Translations under genes and position numbers: made by a program
Source: Telluria mixta
GTDB lineage: Bacteria > Pseudomonadota > Gammaproteobacteria > Burkholderiales > Burkholderiaceae_D
Direction: 5' to 3'
Assembly: GCF_029223865.1 (NCBI RefSeq)
Contig: NZ_CP119520.1
Location: 3,596,001 to 3,660,000, forward strand
DNA: 64,000 bases
Notes under the pieces: model-generated
Database searches by the model: none
Told to the model about the DNA's origin: nothing
Seen by the model: only the letters and a program-made list of their open reading frames with translations
Shown: piece after piece, positions 46,736 through 55,944 of the stretch
Layout: each line of letters begins with the position of its first letter
How positions within the stretch are numbered: position 1 is the stretch's first letter

Positions 46736-47122
46736 GATTATCGATTCGGGCGTGGAATACGAGACGCTGTCGAAGAAGCTTAACGTCTTTTGCGAACATA
46801 CCGCGCACCCGCCGTCGTGACGCGCTTGCGTCGACCACGCACAGGCGGAGTCATGCATTAGCAGATTTTGAAATTCACTCACTCGTCCTGACCACAAGAG
46901 CGAGTAGGTAATTGTCAAAGCTGGTCCTGCGTTTGGAAAAACGAAGTAAATAATATAAATCGTTTATGGATCACTGGATGCCTGTGAGCGTCAGTGAAAT
47001 CTTTTGCAGGGTGGCGCTTGCTTCGAGGATGAGTAGTCGCGTACCCCTCCGATTGCCGAACTCAACCGGCGCAGCTTTTGGCATAGCTTTCCTGTTCTTC
47101 TACGTCGGCTTCATGCAGATCG

Positions 47123-49069
47123 TCAGAGATCAAGCACCAGACCCGCACCCCGCGCGCGCGAGCAGCAGGGCGTGAAGCAGTCGTTGGCGGCGTGCGCTTC
47201 CGGCGTGAGGCAGTGGTCGCGGTGGTCGGGTTCCCCGTCGAGCACACCGGTGATGCAGCTGCCGCACAAGCCCTGGCCGCACGAGGACGGGATGATGATG
47301 CCGGCATCGGCCAGGGCGGCCAGGGCGCTGCGATCGGCCGGGACGTCGACCAGGCGACCGCTGCTGGCAATGCGCAGCGTGAAGGGGCGACCCCGCGCCA
47401 CGTCGTCCGCCGGACTGAACCGCTCTGTATGCACGCACTCGTCCGGCCAGCCACGCCGCGCGGCTTCGGACAGCACCGCTTGCGTCAGCCCTGTCGGTCC
47501 GCACACGTACAGATGGGTGCCCTCCTGGCGTGCGGCCAGCAAAACGCCAGGGGCCAGCGTTCGTCCCTCGTCGTTGCAGTACATATGCACCTCGCCCAGA
47601 TGCGCCATGCGTTCGCGAAAGGCCGCGTGCGCGCGGCTGCGGCAGGCGTAGTGCAGCTCGAAGGACGCCCCGCGCGCGGCCAATGCGTCGGCCATCGCCA
47701 GGATCGGGGTAACGCCGATGCCGCCCGCCACCAGGACGCTGTGGCGTGCTTGCGGCGCCAGCGCAAACTGGTTGCGCGGCATGCCGACCCTGACCAGGCT
47801 TCCTTGTCGCAGCGTCTCGTGCATCGCCTGCGAGCCGCCGCGCGAAGGCCGGCAGCGCAGGACGGCGATGGTGTAGCGGCACCGGTCACGCGGATCGCCG
47901 CACAGGGAATATTGGCGCACCAGGCCGGGCGCGATGAAAACGTCCACGTGCGCCCCGGCGGTCCATGCGGGCAGGCGCAGTCCGAGCGGATGGGTGAATT
48001 CGAACGCCAGGATCCCGTCGGCCACCGGATACGTGCGGCGCAGCCGCAGCGTCAACGCGCCGCGCCGCCGCGCCAGGAAGCTGGCCAGGCCCGACCAGGC
48101 CAGGACGGGCAGCGCCAGCATGGCCAGGAACAGCACCGCCTGCTGCGGGACCCCGCCGGCGAGGCCGTAGTGCAGGGCCAGGGCCCAGCCGTAGGCGCGG
48201 TGGCCGATGCCGGTGGCGGCGTACGGCGTGTAGCCGATGCGCGCGCCGCTGGCAGCGTCCAGGCGCAGCACACCCGTGGCATAGGGATGGGGCGCATCGT
48301 TTGCGGCCACGTCGATCTCGATCGGGGCGCCGGCGCGGCGCGGCATCCGCCATTGCAGCTGTTGCCACGGTGTGGCCGCCACCTGCGACCACGCCTGGTC
48401 CAGGGCGGGGCCGCCGACCGCGACGGCGGGCCCCTGGGGTGGTGCGGGCAGTGCCTGCGGCAGGCCGGTCAACGCCGCGACGATCAGCACCGGCGCGACC
48501 CACGGTGCGATCCGGCGATGCAACGCGAGGCGCCGGGCTCCCGCGGCAAGGCCGGCGCGCCGCCGAGGGGAGGGCCGCCAGGCCAGCAGGCCGGCCAGCG
48601 CCAGCACCAGCGCAGCGCCGGCGACGATGCCGGCGACGACGGCACCGATCGACCCGGTGCCGAAGGTATGAATCCATTCGAGCGTACCAAAGGGCCCGCC
48701 GTAGGCATGCTGGATCCCGAGCACGCGGCCACTGCACGCATCGACGAACACCCAGCGTCCATCGCTGAATTTGATACGCACGCTGGTCCCGCGCTCGCCC
48801 GGCATCCGGATCGCGGTCAGTGTCCCGGCACCAGGGTTGGCGGCACGGGCCGCAGCGACCAGCGCCGACGGCGGCCGGGCAGCGTTGCAGGCGGACGCGC
48901 GCCACAGCCGGGCGCTGACGGCCGGCTCGAGCTGGGGCCGGAAGACCATGGCGGCACCGCTCAGCGCAACGACGAGCAGCAGCAGCCCCGCGCCCAGGCC
49001 GATCCAGCGGTGCAGGGTGACGACCAGGGCGGGCACGCCGGCGGCGCGCCGCGTCGTTGCGTGGTTCAT
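47123..49069 (-). CDS. PepSY membrane domain fused to flavin/2Fe-2S oxidoreductase
   Basis: A 648-residue fusion. The N-terminal about 340 residues are a PepSY-associated membrane protein with helices near 17-40, 140-165, 185-205 and 310-330 and periplasmic loops. Then comes an FNR-like reductase with the FAD part (RQYSLCGDPRD) and the NAD part (LVAGGIGVTPILAMADAL and YVCGPTGL). The C-terminal ferredoxin has SSCGQGLCGSC near 595-605 and the last cluster Cys in FTPCC. It resembles the reductases of vanillate demethylase or phenol oxygenases joined to a sulfite-reductase-like membrane unit. It should carry electrons to an unidentified partner. It is the last gene of the minus-strand arm. Confidence 0.88.
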   Translation of the reverse strand: MNHATTRRAAGVPALVVTLHRWIGLGAGLLLLVVALSGAAMVFRPQLEPAVSARLWRASACNAARPPSALVAAARAANPGAGTLTAIRMPGERGTSVRIKFSDGRWVFVDACSGRVLGIQHAYGGPFGTLEWIHTFGTGSIGAVVAGIVAGAALVLALAGLLAWRPSPRRRAGLAAGARRLALHRRIAPWVAPVLIVAALTGLPQALPAPPQGPAVAVGGPALDQAWSQVAATPWQQLQWRMPRRAGAPIEIDVAANDAPHPYATGVLRLDAASGARIGYTPYAATGIGHRAYGWALALHYGLAGGVPQQAVLFLAMLALPVLAWSGLASFLARRRGALTLRLRRTYPVADGILAFEFTHPLGLRLPAWTAGAHVDVFIAPGLVRQYSLCGDPRDRCRYTIAVLRCRPSRGGSQAMHETLRQGSLVRVGMPRNQFALAPQARHSVLVAGGIGVTPILAMADALAARGASFELHYACRSRAHAAFRERMAHLGEVHMYCNDEGRTLAPGVLLAARQEGTHLYVCGPTGLTQAVLSEAARRGWPDECVHTERFSPADDVARGRPFTLRIASSGRLVDVPADRSALAALADAGIIIPSSCGQGLCGSCITGVLDGEPDHRDHCLTPEAHAANDCFTPCCSRARGAGLVLDL

Positions 49070-49084
49070 GCGTTCGCCTGGCCG

Positions 49085-50050
49085 CTATTCCAGCAGTTGG
49101 CCCAGCCGCACCACCGTGGTTCCCGGCCTCAGCTGGCGCAGGGACGGCATGACGAGCACGCAGTTCGGATAGGGGGTGCGCACTTCGCGCCCTTCGTTCC
49201 ACGCGATCACCGTGCCGGCTTCGGCGAAGGTTTCGAGGCCGGTGTAGGGCGCGGCGAAGCGGAAGTCCATTCCGGCGGCGACCACCGCGTCCGTCACGCG
49301 CACCACGCGCGGCCGCTCGTCCCGGGGCTTGAGCCAGCGCTCGGGCAGGTCGCTCCACTCGATGGTGTCGAACAGGAGCAGCCAGCGTGCGCAGCAGTCG
49401 CGCGCCACGTCGACCGCGCCCGCCTCCCAGTGCTGGCCGCATTCGACCAACAGGGCGTTGCGTTCGCTATTGGCGGCGCCGAAATCGCCGTAGTCGCGCA
49501 GGCGCCGTCCTTCGGCGTGGCCGGCGTCGCTGACGATGGTGGGGGGCACGCCGAGGCGTCGGGCCAACTCGATGCCCTTGTCGAGCGGTCCGCTCACACT
49601 CAAGGGCGCGCTGCGTTCGTGCATCGAATGCAGGTCGAGCAGGAAGTCGACCGTATCGATCAACGGGCGCAGTTCCCTGGCGCGGCGCAATTCGGACGAA
49701 TCGCGCGACAAGTCGTCCAGGATCGCGGGCGACCAGACGCGGTTGAAGTCCTGGTCCACGAAGCGTGACGCGTCCGGTCTGGCCGGATCGAAGGTGAGAT
49801 AGGCCGCCACGTTGGCAAAGGCCACGGTCAGCCTGCCCCGTCGGGGCCTGACACCGAGGTCGAGCAACTCCTTTACCGCGATCGCGCCGCATACCTCATT
49901 GCCATGGGTGAGGGCGTTGATCATGACGTGCGGCCCGGGCAGGCCGCTGTCGAAGGTGAACACATAAGGGATCCCGGTATTGCCCTTTGCATAAGGCCGG
50001 ATGTCCGGGAAGGCGATCTCGATCGGGTAGGTTTCCGGAGTGGCCATCAT
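49085..50050 (-). CDS. Succinylglutamate desuccinylase/aspartoacylase family protein
   Basis: A 321-residue zinc amidohydrolase of the M14-like aspartoacylase group. Zinc ligands are H49 and E52 in LTHGNEVCG and H141 in LLDLHSMHE. The substrate-binding DFNR (101-104) is also present. The family includes DoeB of ectoine breakdown, which removes an acetyl from N-acetyl-diaminobutyrate. The start ATG at 50050 has GGGAGG 6 bases upstream, and it overlaps the preceding GabD-like gene by ATGA. A deacylation step for an N-acyl amino acid is inferred. Confidence 0.87.
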   Translation of the reverse strand: MMATPETYPIEIAFPDIRPYAKGNTGIPYVFTFDSGLPGPHVMINALTHGNEVCGAIAVKELLDLGVRPRRGRLTVAFANVAAYLTFDPARPDASRFVDQDFNRVWSPAILDDLSRDSSELRRARELRPLIDTVDFLLDLHSMHERSAPLSVSGPLDKGIELARRLGVPPTIVSDAGHAEGRRLRDYGDFGAANSERNALLVECGQHWEAGAVDVARDCCARWLLLFDTIEWSDLPERWLKPRDERPRVVRVTDAVVAAGMDFRFAAPYTGLETFAEAGTVIAWNEGREVRTPYPNCVLVMPSLRQLRPGTTVVRLGQLLE

Positions 50051-51528
50051 GCCGCACCTCCCTGGCACAGGTACTTGGTCTGCATGTAGTCGTCCAGGCC
50101 ATGGCGCGAGCCCTCGCGCCCGTAGCCCGATTCCTTGACGCCGCCGAACGGCGCGGCTTCCGAGGCCAGCACGCCTTCGTTGACACCGACCAGGCCGGAC
50201 TGCAGCCGCTCGCCCACGCGCCATGCGCGCGCGATGTCGCGGGTATAGAAATACGTCGCCAGGCCGAACGGTGTGTCGTTGGCGAGGCGCACCACCTCGT
50301 CCTCGTCGCGGAAGCGGAACAGCGGCGCCACCGGGCCGAAGGTTTCCTCGTGCGCCAGTTCCATCTCGGGCGTGGCGTCGGCCAGTACCGTGGGCGCGTA
50401 ATAATTCGGACCGTCCGCGATCTCGTTGCGCACGCGCGCGCCGCCGACCAGCGCACGGGCGCCGTGTGCGACCGCATCCCGCACGTGGCTGTCGATCTTG
50501 TCGACGGCGCGCGCATTGATCATCGGGCCGATCTGCGACTCTTCACGCGTGGCGGGGCCGACCCGCAGCGCCGCCACGCGCGCGACCAGCTTTTCCGCGA
50601 AACGGTCATAGACCGCGTCCTGCACGTAGATCCGATTGGGCGAGACGCAGGTCTGGCCGCCGTTGCGGAACTTCGCCGCCATCAAGCCATTCACGGCCGC
50701 ATCGAGGTCGGCATCGTCGAACACGATGAAAGGCGCGTTGCCGCCCAGTTCGAGCGAGAGCCGCTTGAGCGTGGTGGCCGATTCGCGCGCCAGGTACTTG
50801 CCGACCGCGGTCGAACCCGTGAACGTGAGCTTGCGCACGCGCGAATCGACCAGCCAGGCGCCGACCACGTCCGCTACCTGCTCGCGTGACGACGTCACGA
50901 TGTTCAATACGCCGGGCGGTACGCCGGCTTCCTGCGCCAGCTTCACCAGCGCCAGCGCGGTGAGCGGCGTGTCCTCCGCCGGCTTGGCCACCACGGTGCA
51001 GCCGGCGGCCAGGGCCGGCGCGATCTTGCGGGCGATCATCGCCAGCGGGAAGTTCCACGGCGTGATCGCCGCGACCACGCCCACGGCTTCCTTCACCACC
51101 ATCAGCTTACGGCCGCGCACCTGTTCCGGAATCATGTCGCCGTACGTGCGCACGGCTTCCTCGGCAAACCATTCGACGTAGGATGCGCCGTACGCGACTT
51201 CACCGCGGCCTTCGGCCAGCGGCTTGCCCTGTTCGCGCGAAATGATTCTGGCCAGGTCTTCCGCATGAGCGAGGATCAGCGCGTGCCAGCGCTTGAGGAT
51301 GCGGGCGCGGTCGCGCGCGGGCATGGTGCGCCAGCTCTCGAACGCATCGTGCGCGGCGACCGTGGCCCGGCGGGCATCCTCCGCGGTGCTGTCCGGGACG
51401 CTGGCGAAGACAGTGCCGGTGGCCGGATCGGCGACGTCGTAGCGGCGCGCGGCGATGCTGTCGCACCATTCGCCAGCGATGAAGTTGTGCTGCTCGAGCA
51501 GGTCGGGGCGGGTCAGTGTCAGGGACAT
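50047..51528 (-). CDS. NAD(P)-dependent aldehyde dehydrogenase, GabD-like
   Basis: A 493-residue aldehyde dehydrogenase. The catalytic Cys is in GGQTCVSPNR and the general-base Glu is in LELGGNAPF. NAD(P)-binding FTGSTAVGKYLA and ITPWNFPLAMIARKIAPALAAGC follow the succinate-semialdehyde dehydrogenase pattern more than others. It probably oxidises a semialdehyde to the acid. AGGAATCCG precedes the ATG. It is in the minus-strand arm between the dehydrogenase at 51543 and the deacylase. Confidence 0.88.
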   Translation of the reverse strand: MSLTLTRPDLLEQHNFIAGEWCDSIAARRYDVADPATGTVFASVPDSTAEDARRATVAAHDAFESWRTMPARDRARILKRWHALILAHAEDLARIISREQGKPLAEGRGEVAYGASYVEWFAEEAVRTYGDMIPEQVRGRKLMVVKEAVGVVAAITPWNFPLAMIARKIAPALAAGCTVVAKPAEDTPLTALALVKLAQEAGVPPGVLNIVTSSREQVADVVGAWLVDSRVRKLTFTGSTAVGKYLARESATTLKRLSLELGGNAPFIVFDDADLDAAVNGLMAAKFRNGGQTCVSPNRIYVQDAVYDRFAEKLVARVAALRVGPATREESQIGPMINARAVDKIDSHVRDAVAHGARALVGGARVRNEIADGPNYYAPTVLADATPEMELAHEETFGPVAPLFRFRDEDEVVRLANDTPFGLATYFYTRDIARAWRVGERLQSGLVGVNEGVLASEAAPFGGVKESGYGREGSRHGLDDYMQTKYLCQGGAA

Positions 51529-51542
51529 GATCGGATTCCTGG

Positions 51543-52658
51543 TCAGGTGAAGTCGCGGGTGGAAGACGTAGCCCGTTCCACCGCGGCGGCGATGGCTTTG
51601 CCCATCTCCGTCGTCGAGGCCGAGCCGCCCAGGTCCGGCGTACGCGGGCCTTCCGCCAATACCTGCTCGATGGCGGCCAGGATCGCGTCATGCGCCTGGC
51701 GGCCCACGGTACCGCTCTGATCGATGAAGTCGAGCATCAGGGCGCCGGACCAGATCATGCCGACCGGATTGGCGATGTTCTTGCCGTAGATGTCGGGCGC
51801 CGAGCCATGGACCGGCTCGAACAGCGACGGGAAGCGGCGTTCCGGGTTCAGGTTGGCCGACGGCGCGAGGCCCAGGGTGCCGGTGCAGGCGGGGCCGAGG
51901 TCGGACAGGATGTCGCCGAACAGATTGGAAGCAGCGACCACGTCGAAGCGTTGCGGCTGCAGTACGAAGCGGGCCGAGAGGATGTCGATGTGCTGCTTGT
52001 CCCAGCGCACGTCCGGATAGCCCGCCGCGATCTCCGCCGCGCGCCCGTCCCACCATGGCATGCTGACGGCGATGCCATTGCTTTTGGTGGCCACCGTCAA
52101 GTGCTTGCGCTCGCGCTTGCGCGCGAGCTCGAACGCGAATTTCAATAACCTGTCGGTGCCATGACGGGAGAACACCGATTGCTGCATGACGACTTCACGC
52201 TCGGTCCCTTCGTACATGACGCCACCGACCGAGCTGTATTCGCCCTCCGTATTTTCGCGCACGATCATGAAGTCGATGTCGCCCGGCTTGCGGTTGGCCA
52301 GCGGGCAGGGCACGCCTTCGAACAGGCGGGCCGGACGCAGGTTGATGTACTGGTCGAACTCACGACGGAATTTGAGGATCGAGCCCCACAACGAGATATG
52401 GTCGGGCACGGCGTCCGGCCAGCCCACGGCGCCGAAATAGATCGCATCCACGCCGGCCAGCTGTGCTTTCCAGTCGTCCGGCATCATCTTGCCGTGGACC
52501 GCATGGTAGTCGCAGCTGGACCATTCGATGTGTTTGTAGTGCAGCGCGATGCCGAAGCGCCGGGCGGCGGCATCGAGCACGCGCAAGCCTTCCGGCATGA
52601 CTTCCTTGCCGATGCCATCTCCGGCGATGACGGCGATATTGAATGAGTGCTTGGCCAT
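51543..52658 (-). CDS. Tartrate/D-malate-type beta-decarboxylating dehydrogenase
   Basis: A 371-residue isocitrate/isopropylmalate dehydrogenase-family protein. VIAGDGIGKEVMPEGL binds cofactor, RENTEGEYSSVGG and SANLNPERRFPSLFEPVHGSAPDIYGK bind substrate. The KPGDIDFMIVREN and length fit the tartrate dehydrogenase (TtuC) or D-malate dehydrogenase (DmlA) group. It would act on a 2-hydroxy- or 2,3-dihydroxy acid with NAD and a divalent metal. The start is ATG 52658 with an AGGAACGGA upstream; the longer frame is spurious. Confidence 0.87.
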   Translation of the reverse strand: MAKHSFNIAVIAGDGIGKEVMPEGLRVLDAAARRFGIALHYKHIEWSSCDYHAVHGKMMPDDWKAQLAGVDAIYFGAVGWPDAVPDHISLWGSILKFRREFDQYINLRPARLFEGVPCPLANRKPGDIDFMIVRENTEGEYSSVGGVMYEGTEREVVMQQSVFSRHGTDRLLKFAFELARKRERKHLTVATKSNGIAVSMPWWDGRAAEIAAGYPDVRWDKQHIDILSARFVLQPQRFDVVAASNLFGDILSDLGPACTGTLGLAPSANLNPERRFPSLFEPVHGSAPDIYGKNIANPVGMIWSGALMLDFIDQSGTVGRQAHDAILAAIEQVLAEGPRTPDLGGSASTTEMGKAIAAAVERATSSTRDFT

Positions 52659-52858
52659 GAGTCCGTTCCTGGAAATCAGTGAATGATGGCCTGATCTTAG
52701 CGTCGGTCCCGGGATCGAAGTATCCGTAGCGTGGGGCGAAACCGGCACAAACAATGTTTTTTTGCGCGGCTTTGGCATGTTATGCGGCGCGCGCAGGAGG
52801 GAAGGAAAAAGCGAAGGAGGAACCGCCAGGGCGGCGGCTCTCCGGTGTGGCGACCGGC

Positions 52859-53356
52859 CTACTCGTGGGGCGAGAACAGCTTCTCGATCGGATAGTGGGT
52901 CTTGACGAAGGGCGACTTGATGACGATGTAGCTGAAGTATTTTTCGATGTTGACGCTGCGCTCCAGCACGTCTTCCATGATCGTCTGGTAATGCCCGACG
53001 CTGCGCGTGACGAATTTGAGCAGGTAGTCGAAGCCGCCGCTGACCAGGTGGCATTCGACCACTTCGTCGATCATGCGGATGGCGGACTCGAACTTCACGA
53101 AATCCTCGCGCCGGTGGTCCGACAGCGTCACCTGGGTGAACACGACCTGCAAGGTGCCGAGCTTTTCCAGCTGGATCATGGCCCCGTAGCCGGTGATGTA
53201 GCCGGCCTTTTCCAGCCGCTTGACACGAATCAGGCAAGGGCTGGGCGAAAGGCCGACCGCATCGGCGAGGTCGACGTTCGTGATCCGGCCATTGGCCTGC
53301 AGGTGGCCGAGGATACGGATGTCGATACGGTCGAGTTTTAACGCTTCCGGTAACAT
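52859..53356 (-). CDS. Lrp/AsnC-family transcription regulator
   Basis: A 165-residue regulator. The N-terminal HTH is LDRIDIRILGHLQANGRITNVDLADAVGLSPSPCLIRVKRLE, and the RAM ligand domain with the pattern VECHLVSGGFDYLLKFVTRS follows. Family members bind an amino acid and control transport or catabolism genes. It lies inside the minus-strand arm and likely controls the divergent cluster. I chose ATG 53356; a TTG at 53386 is possible. Confidence 0.9.
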   Translation of the reverse strand: MLPEALKLDRIDIRILGHLQANGRITNVDLADAVGLSPSPCLIRVKRLEKAGYITGYGAMIQLEKLGTLQVVFTQVTLSDHRREDFVKFESAIRMIDEVVECHLVSGGFDYLLKFVTRSVGHYQTIMEDVLERSVNIEKYFSYIVIKSPFVKTHYPIEKLFSPHE

Positions 53357-53454
53357 CGTGCTTCGCCGCTCCTGATCGTCTTGCAATAGTTGATAAGCAT
53401 GCTAACAGGCGCGGTGCTGACAGTAAATAAGTAGTTCTGCCGAGGACGCCGGGC

Positions 53455-54839
53455 TTATTTGACGGCTCGGCGTACATCCGGCTCGTCCAGCACCTCGTCC
53501 AGCGTCTGCTTCAGGCGCGCAAACAGCAGTTCGAACTCGCTGGCCGTGTAGCACAGCGCAGGTGCGAAGCCCAGGATGTTGTCGCCGAAAGCGCGGAATA
53601 TGACGCCGTTGCGGTAGGCCGCGGCGGAGATCCGTTCGCTGAGCCTGAGCGCCGGGTCGAAGCGCGTCTTGGCGGCCTTGTCCGCGACCAGTTCCAGAGC
53701 CCCCAGCAAGCCGCGGTTGCGCGCCTCGCCCACCAGCGGATGGGACAGCATCTCGCGCAAGCCCGCCTCGAAATGCGGCGTTTGCGCAACACCGTTGGCA
53801 AGCAGGCCGCCTTCCTCGTACAGACGCAGTACTTCCAGGCCGACCGCGGCGCTGACCGGGTGCGCGGAATAGGTGTGGCCATGTCCGACCGGCATGCCCG
53901 GCGATCCGTCGGCGATGGCGCAATACACCGCGTCCGACATCAGCACGGCGCCCATCGGCGCATAGCCCGCCGTCAGGCCCTTGGCGACCGTCATCAGGTC
54001 CGGCTGCACGTCTTCGGCTTCGCACGCAAACAGCGGACCGGTGCGGCCGAAGCCCGTGATGACCTCGTCCACGACGAACAGGATGTCCAGTTCGCGGCAG
54101 GCTTCGCGCATGGCCTTGAGCCAGCCTTTCGGGGCACGATCACGCCGCCCGAGCCTTGCACGGGCTCGCAGAAGAACGCGGCGACGTTGTCCGCGCCCAG
54201 CGCATCGACCTTCGCGCGCAGCGCTGCCACCGACGCGCCGATGATGGCTTGCGGATCCTGCCCGGCCTCGTTGCGGTAGGGGTAGGGCGACGGGATCTTG
54301 TGCTGGTGCGGCAGCGGCACGTCGAAGTTCTGGTGGAAGGCCGCGATGGCGGTCAGGCCGGAACCCTGCGACGACGAGCCATGGTAGCCGCGCTCGAGCG
54401 AGATGAAGTGCTTCTTGTGCGGGCGGCCGGTCGAATTGTAGTAATGCGTGATGAAGCGGATTGCCGCGTCGACCGCGTCCGAACCGCCCAGCGTGAAGTA
54501 CACGTGGCGCAGCGATGCAGGCGCCAGCTCCACCAGGCGCGCGGCCAGGCGGATCGCGGGCTCGGACGCGAAGTGGAAATAGCTGGTCGCGTACGGGAGC
54601 TGGCGCATCTGCTCGGTCGCTGCGCGCACGATGCTTTCCTGGCCGTAGCCGACGTTGACGCACCACAGGCCGGAAAACGCGTCCAGCAGTTCGTTGCCCT
54701 GGGCATCGGTCAGGTAGGCGCCATGGCCGGACGCGAGAATCGTGGCGCCGCGCCGCTCATGGCTGCGGTAATCCACGACCGGATGGATGAGGTGGGCGCG
54801 GTCCAGCGAAGTGAGCTCGGTAAGTTCGTTGTTGTGCAT
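53455..54839 (-). pseudogene. Class III (omega) aminotransferase, broken by a 1-base frameshift
   Basis: Two overlapping frames encode one class III PLP aminotransferase. The first part, from ATG 54839, covers about 235 codons through EPVQGSGGVIVP; the second continues with PKGWLKAMREACRELDILFVVDEVITGFGRTG and includes the PLP lysine in VAKGLTAGYAPMG, ending at 53455. The switch is at a GGGG run on the plus strand (54131-54134). One extra G there (CCCCC on the coding strand) would restore a 461-residue protein. It is either a real inactivating mutation or a homopolymer sequencing error. The family covers putrescine, beta-alanine and diaminobutyrate transaminases. Confidence 0.85.
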
Positions 54840-54976
54840 GTTGGGGTCCGGGTAGGGGGAGCGAATGTCGCCCGCTTATGGTAGCCAGACCCCCGCAGCG
54901 ATAGCTTGCAGAAAGAGGGCGCCAAATCAACGGAAATTGCGTTTTGAGTGCGGATTCGGCATTTTCTGTTTCCGGC

Positions 54977-55837
54977 CTAGCACAAGGCCTGGTTGATGAT
55001 CGCGAATTGCGTCACGCTGCCATCGCGGCGCGGTACGCCGTTGCGCGCCATGATCACCGCGGTGTCGACCCGGGCCAGGCCAGCCTGTTCCAGCCACGGG
55101 CCGAGGCCGCCGGCACCGTCGATGTCGATGCGGACGAAGGTGCCCGCATACGCCCCCGACCACTGCGCGATCAGCGCCTTGGCACTGTCCGTGTCGGGTG
55201 CCACAAGCGGGCCGATCACGCGGCCGCGTCCGAACTGCCGCAAGATGGCAAACCCGACCGGGGCACCGTTGCGCTCCAGCACCGCCACCTCGCCCATGGC
55301 GGCCAATTCGCGCACGAGCGTATCGCGCGCCATGCCCGTGGCGCGGTCGGCCAGGGCGATGATTGCCGGCAGGTCTTCCGGCGCGGCCGGACGCACGCGC
55401 GCGCCGCCGTCCAGAGCGACCGAAGGAATCGCCGCCAATATACCCTGGTGCTGGTACAGCGTGCCGATCGCCGCGAATCCCATGCGTTCGTACAGCGGCT
55501 GGCCAGCGGCGGTGGCGTTGAGCAGGACGCAGCGATCGCCGAGTTCTTCCAGCACGAGCCGCATCAGTTCGCGGCCGATGCCCTTGCCCTGGTGGTCCGG
55601 CGACACGATGATCATGCCGAGCGACGCATGGCCGTCGCCCTGTTTCCAGCACAGTCCGGTGCCGATCACGGTGCCCTCCTGCTCGGCGACATAACCCGTG
55701 CCCACGCGCAGCACGAACTGCCAGTCTTCGGTGCGATGTGGCCAGCGCACGGCCTGCGACAGCGCGTGAGCGGCGGAGATATCGTCTTCGTTCATGCGGC
55801 GATAGGCGACGGCGGTACTGTTGGTCTGGGTAAGCAT
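54977..55837 (-). CDS. Two-domain GNAT acetyltransferase (copy 1)
   Basis: A 286-residue protein with a full GNAT domain in the first about 140 residues, with the acetyl-CoA motif QGKGIGRELM and the LYERMGF segment. The second half (150-285) is a weaker GNAT-like fold ending in VIGPLVAPDTDSAKALIAQW. It is paralogous to the gene at 55945-56808. GAGGAAACCGAC precedes the ATG at 55837. It could acylate or deacylate an amine in the pathway, but no substrate is visible. Confidence 0.85.
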   Translation of the reverse strand: MLTQTNSTAVAYRRMNEDDISAAHALSQAVRWPHRTEDWQFVLRVGTGYVAEQEGTVIGTGLCWKQGDGHASLGMIIVSPDHQGKGIGRELMRLVLEELGDRCVLLNATAAGQPLYERMGFAAIGTLYQHQGILAAIPSVALDGGARVRPAAPEDLPAIIALADRATGMARDTLVRELAAMGEVAVLERNGAPVGFAILRQFGRGRVIGPLVAPDTDSAKALIAQWSGAYAGTFVRIDIDGAGGLGPWLEQAGLARVDTAVIMARNGVPRRDGSVTQFAIINQALC

Positions 55838-55944
55838 GTCGGTTTCCTCGTGGATGAAGGCGCCGTCGGCGGGCAGGCGCGTTGCTGCCCACGGCCGGCA
55901 ATGTCTGAATCCGCGGCGGGCACAACCCGCCATCGCTTGTCGCG

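Noticed and set aside
54125..54140. Programmed ribosomal frameshift in the aminotransferase
   Set aside because: No classical slippery heptamer, stimulatory element or internal Shine-Dalgarno was seen, and family members are encoded in one frame. A single-base loss is simpler.
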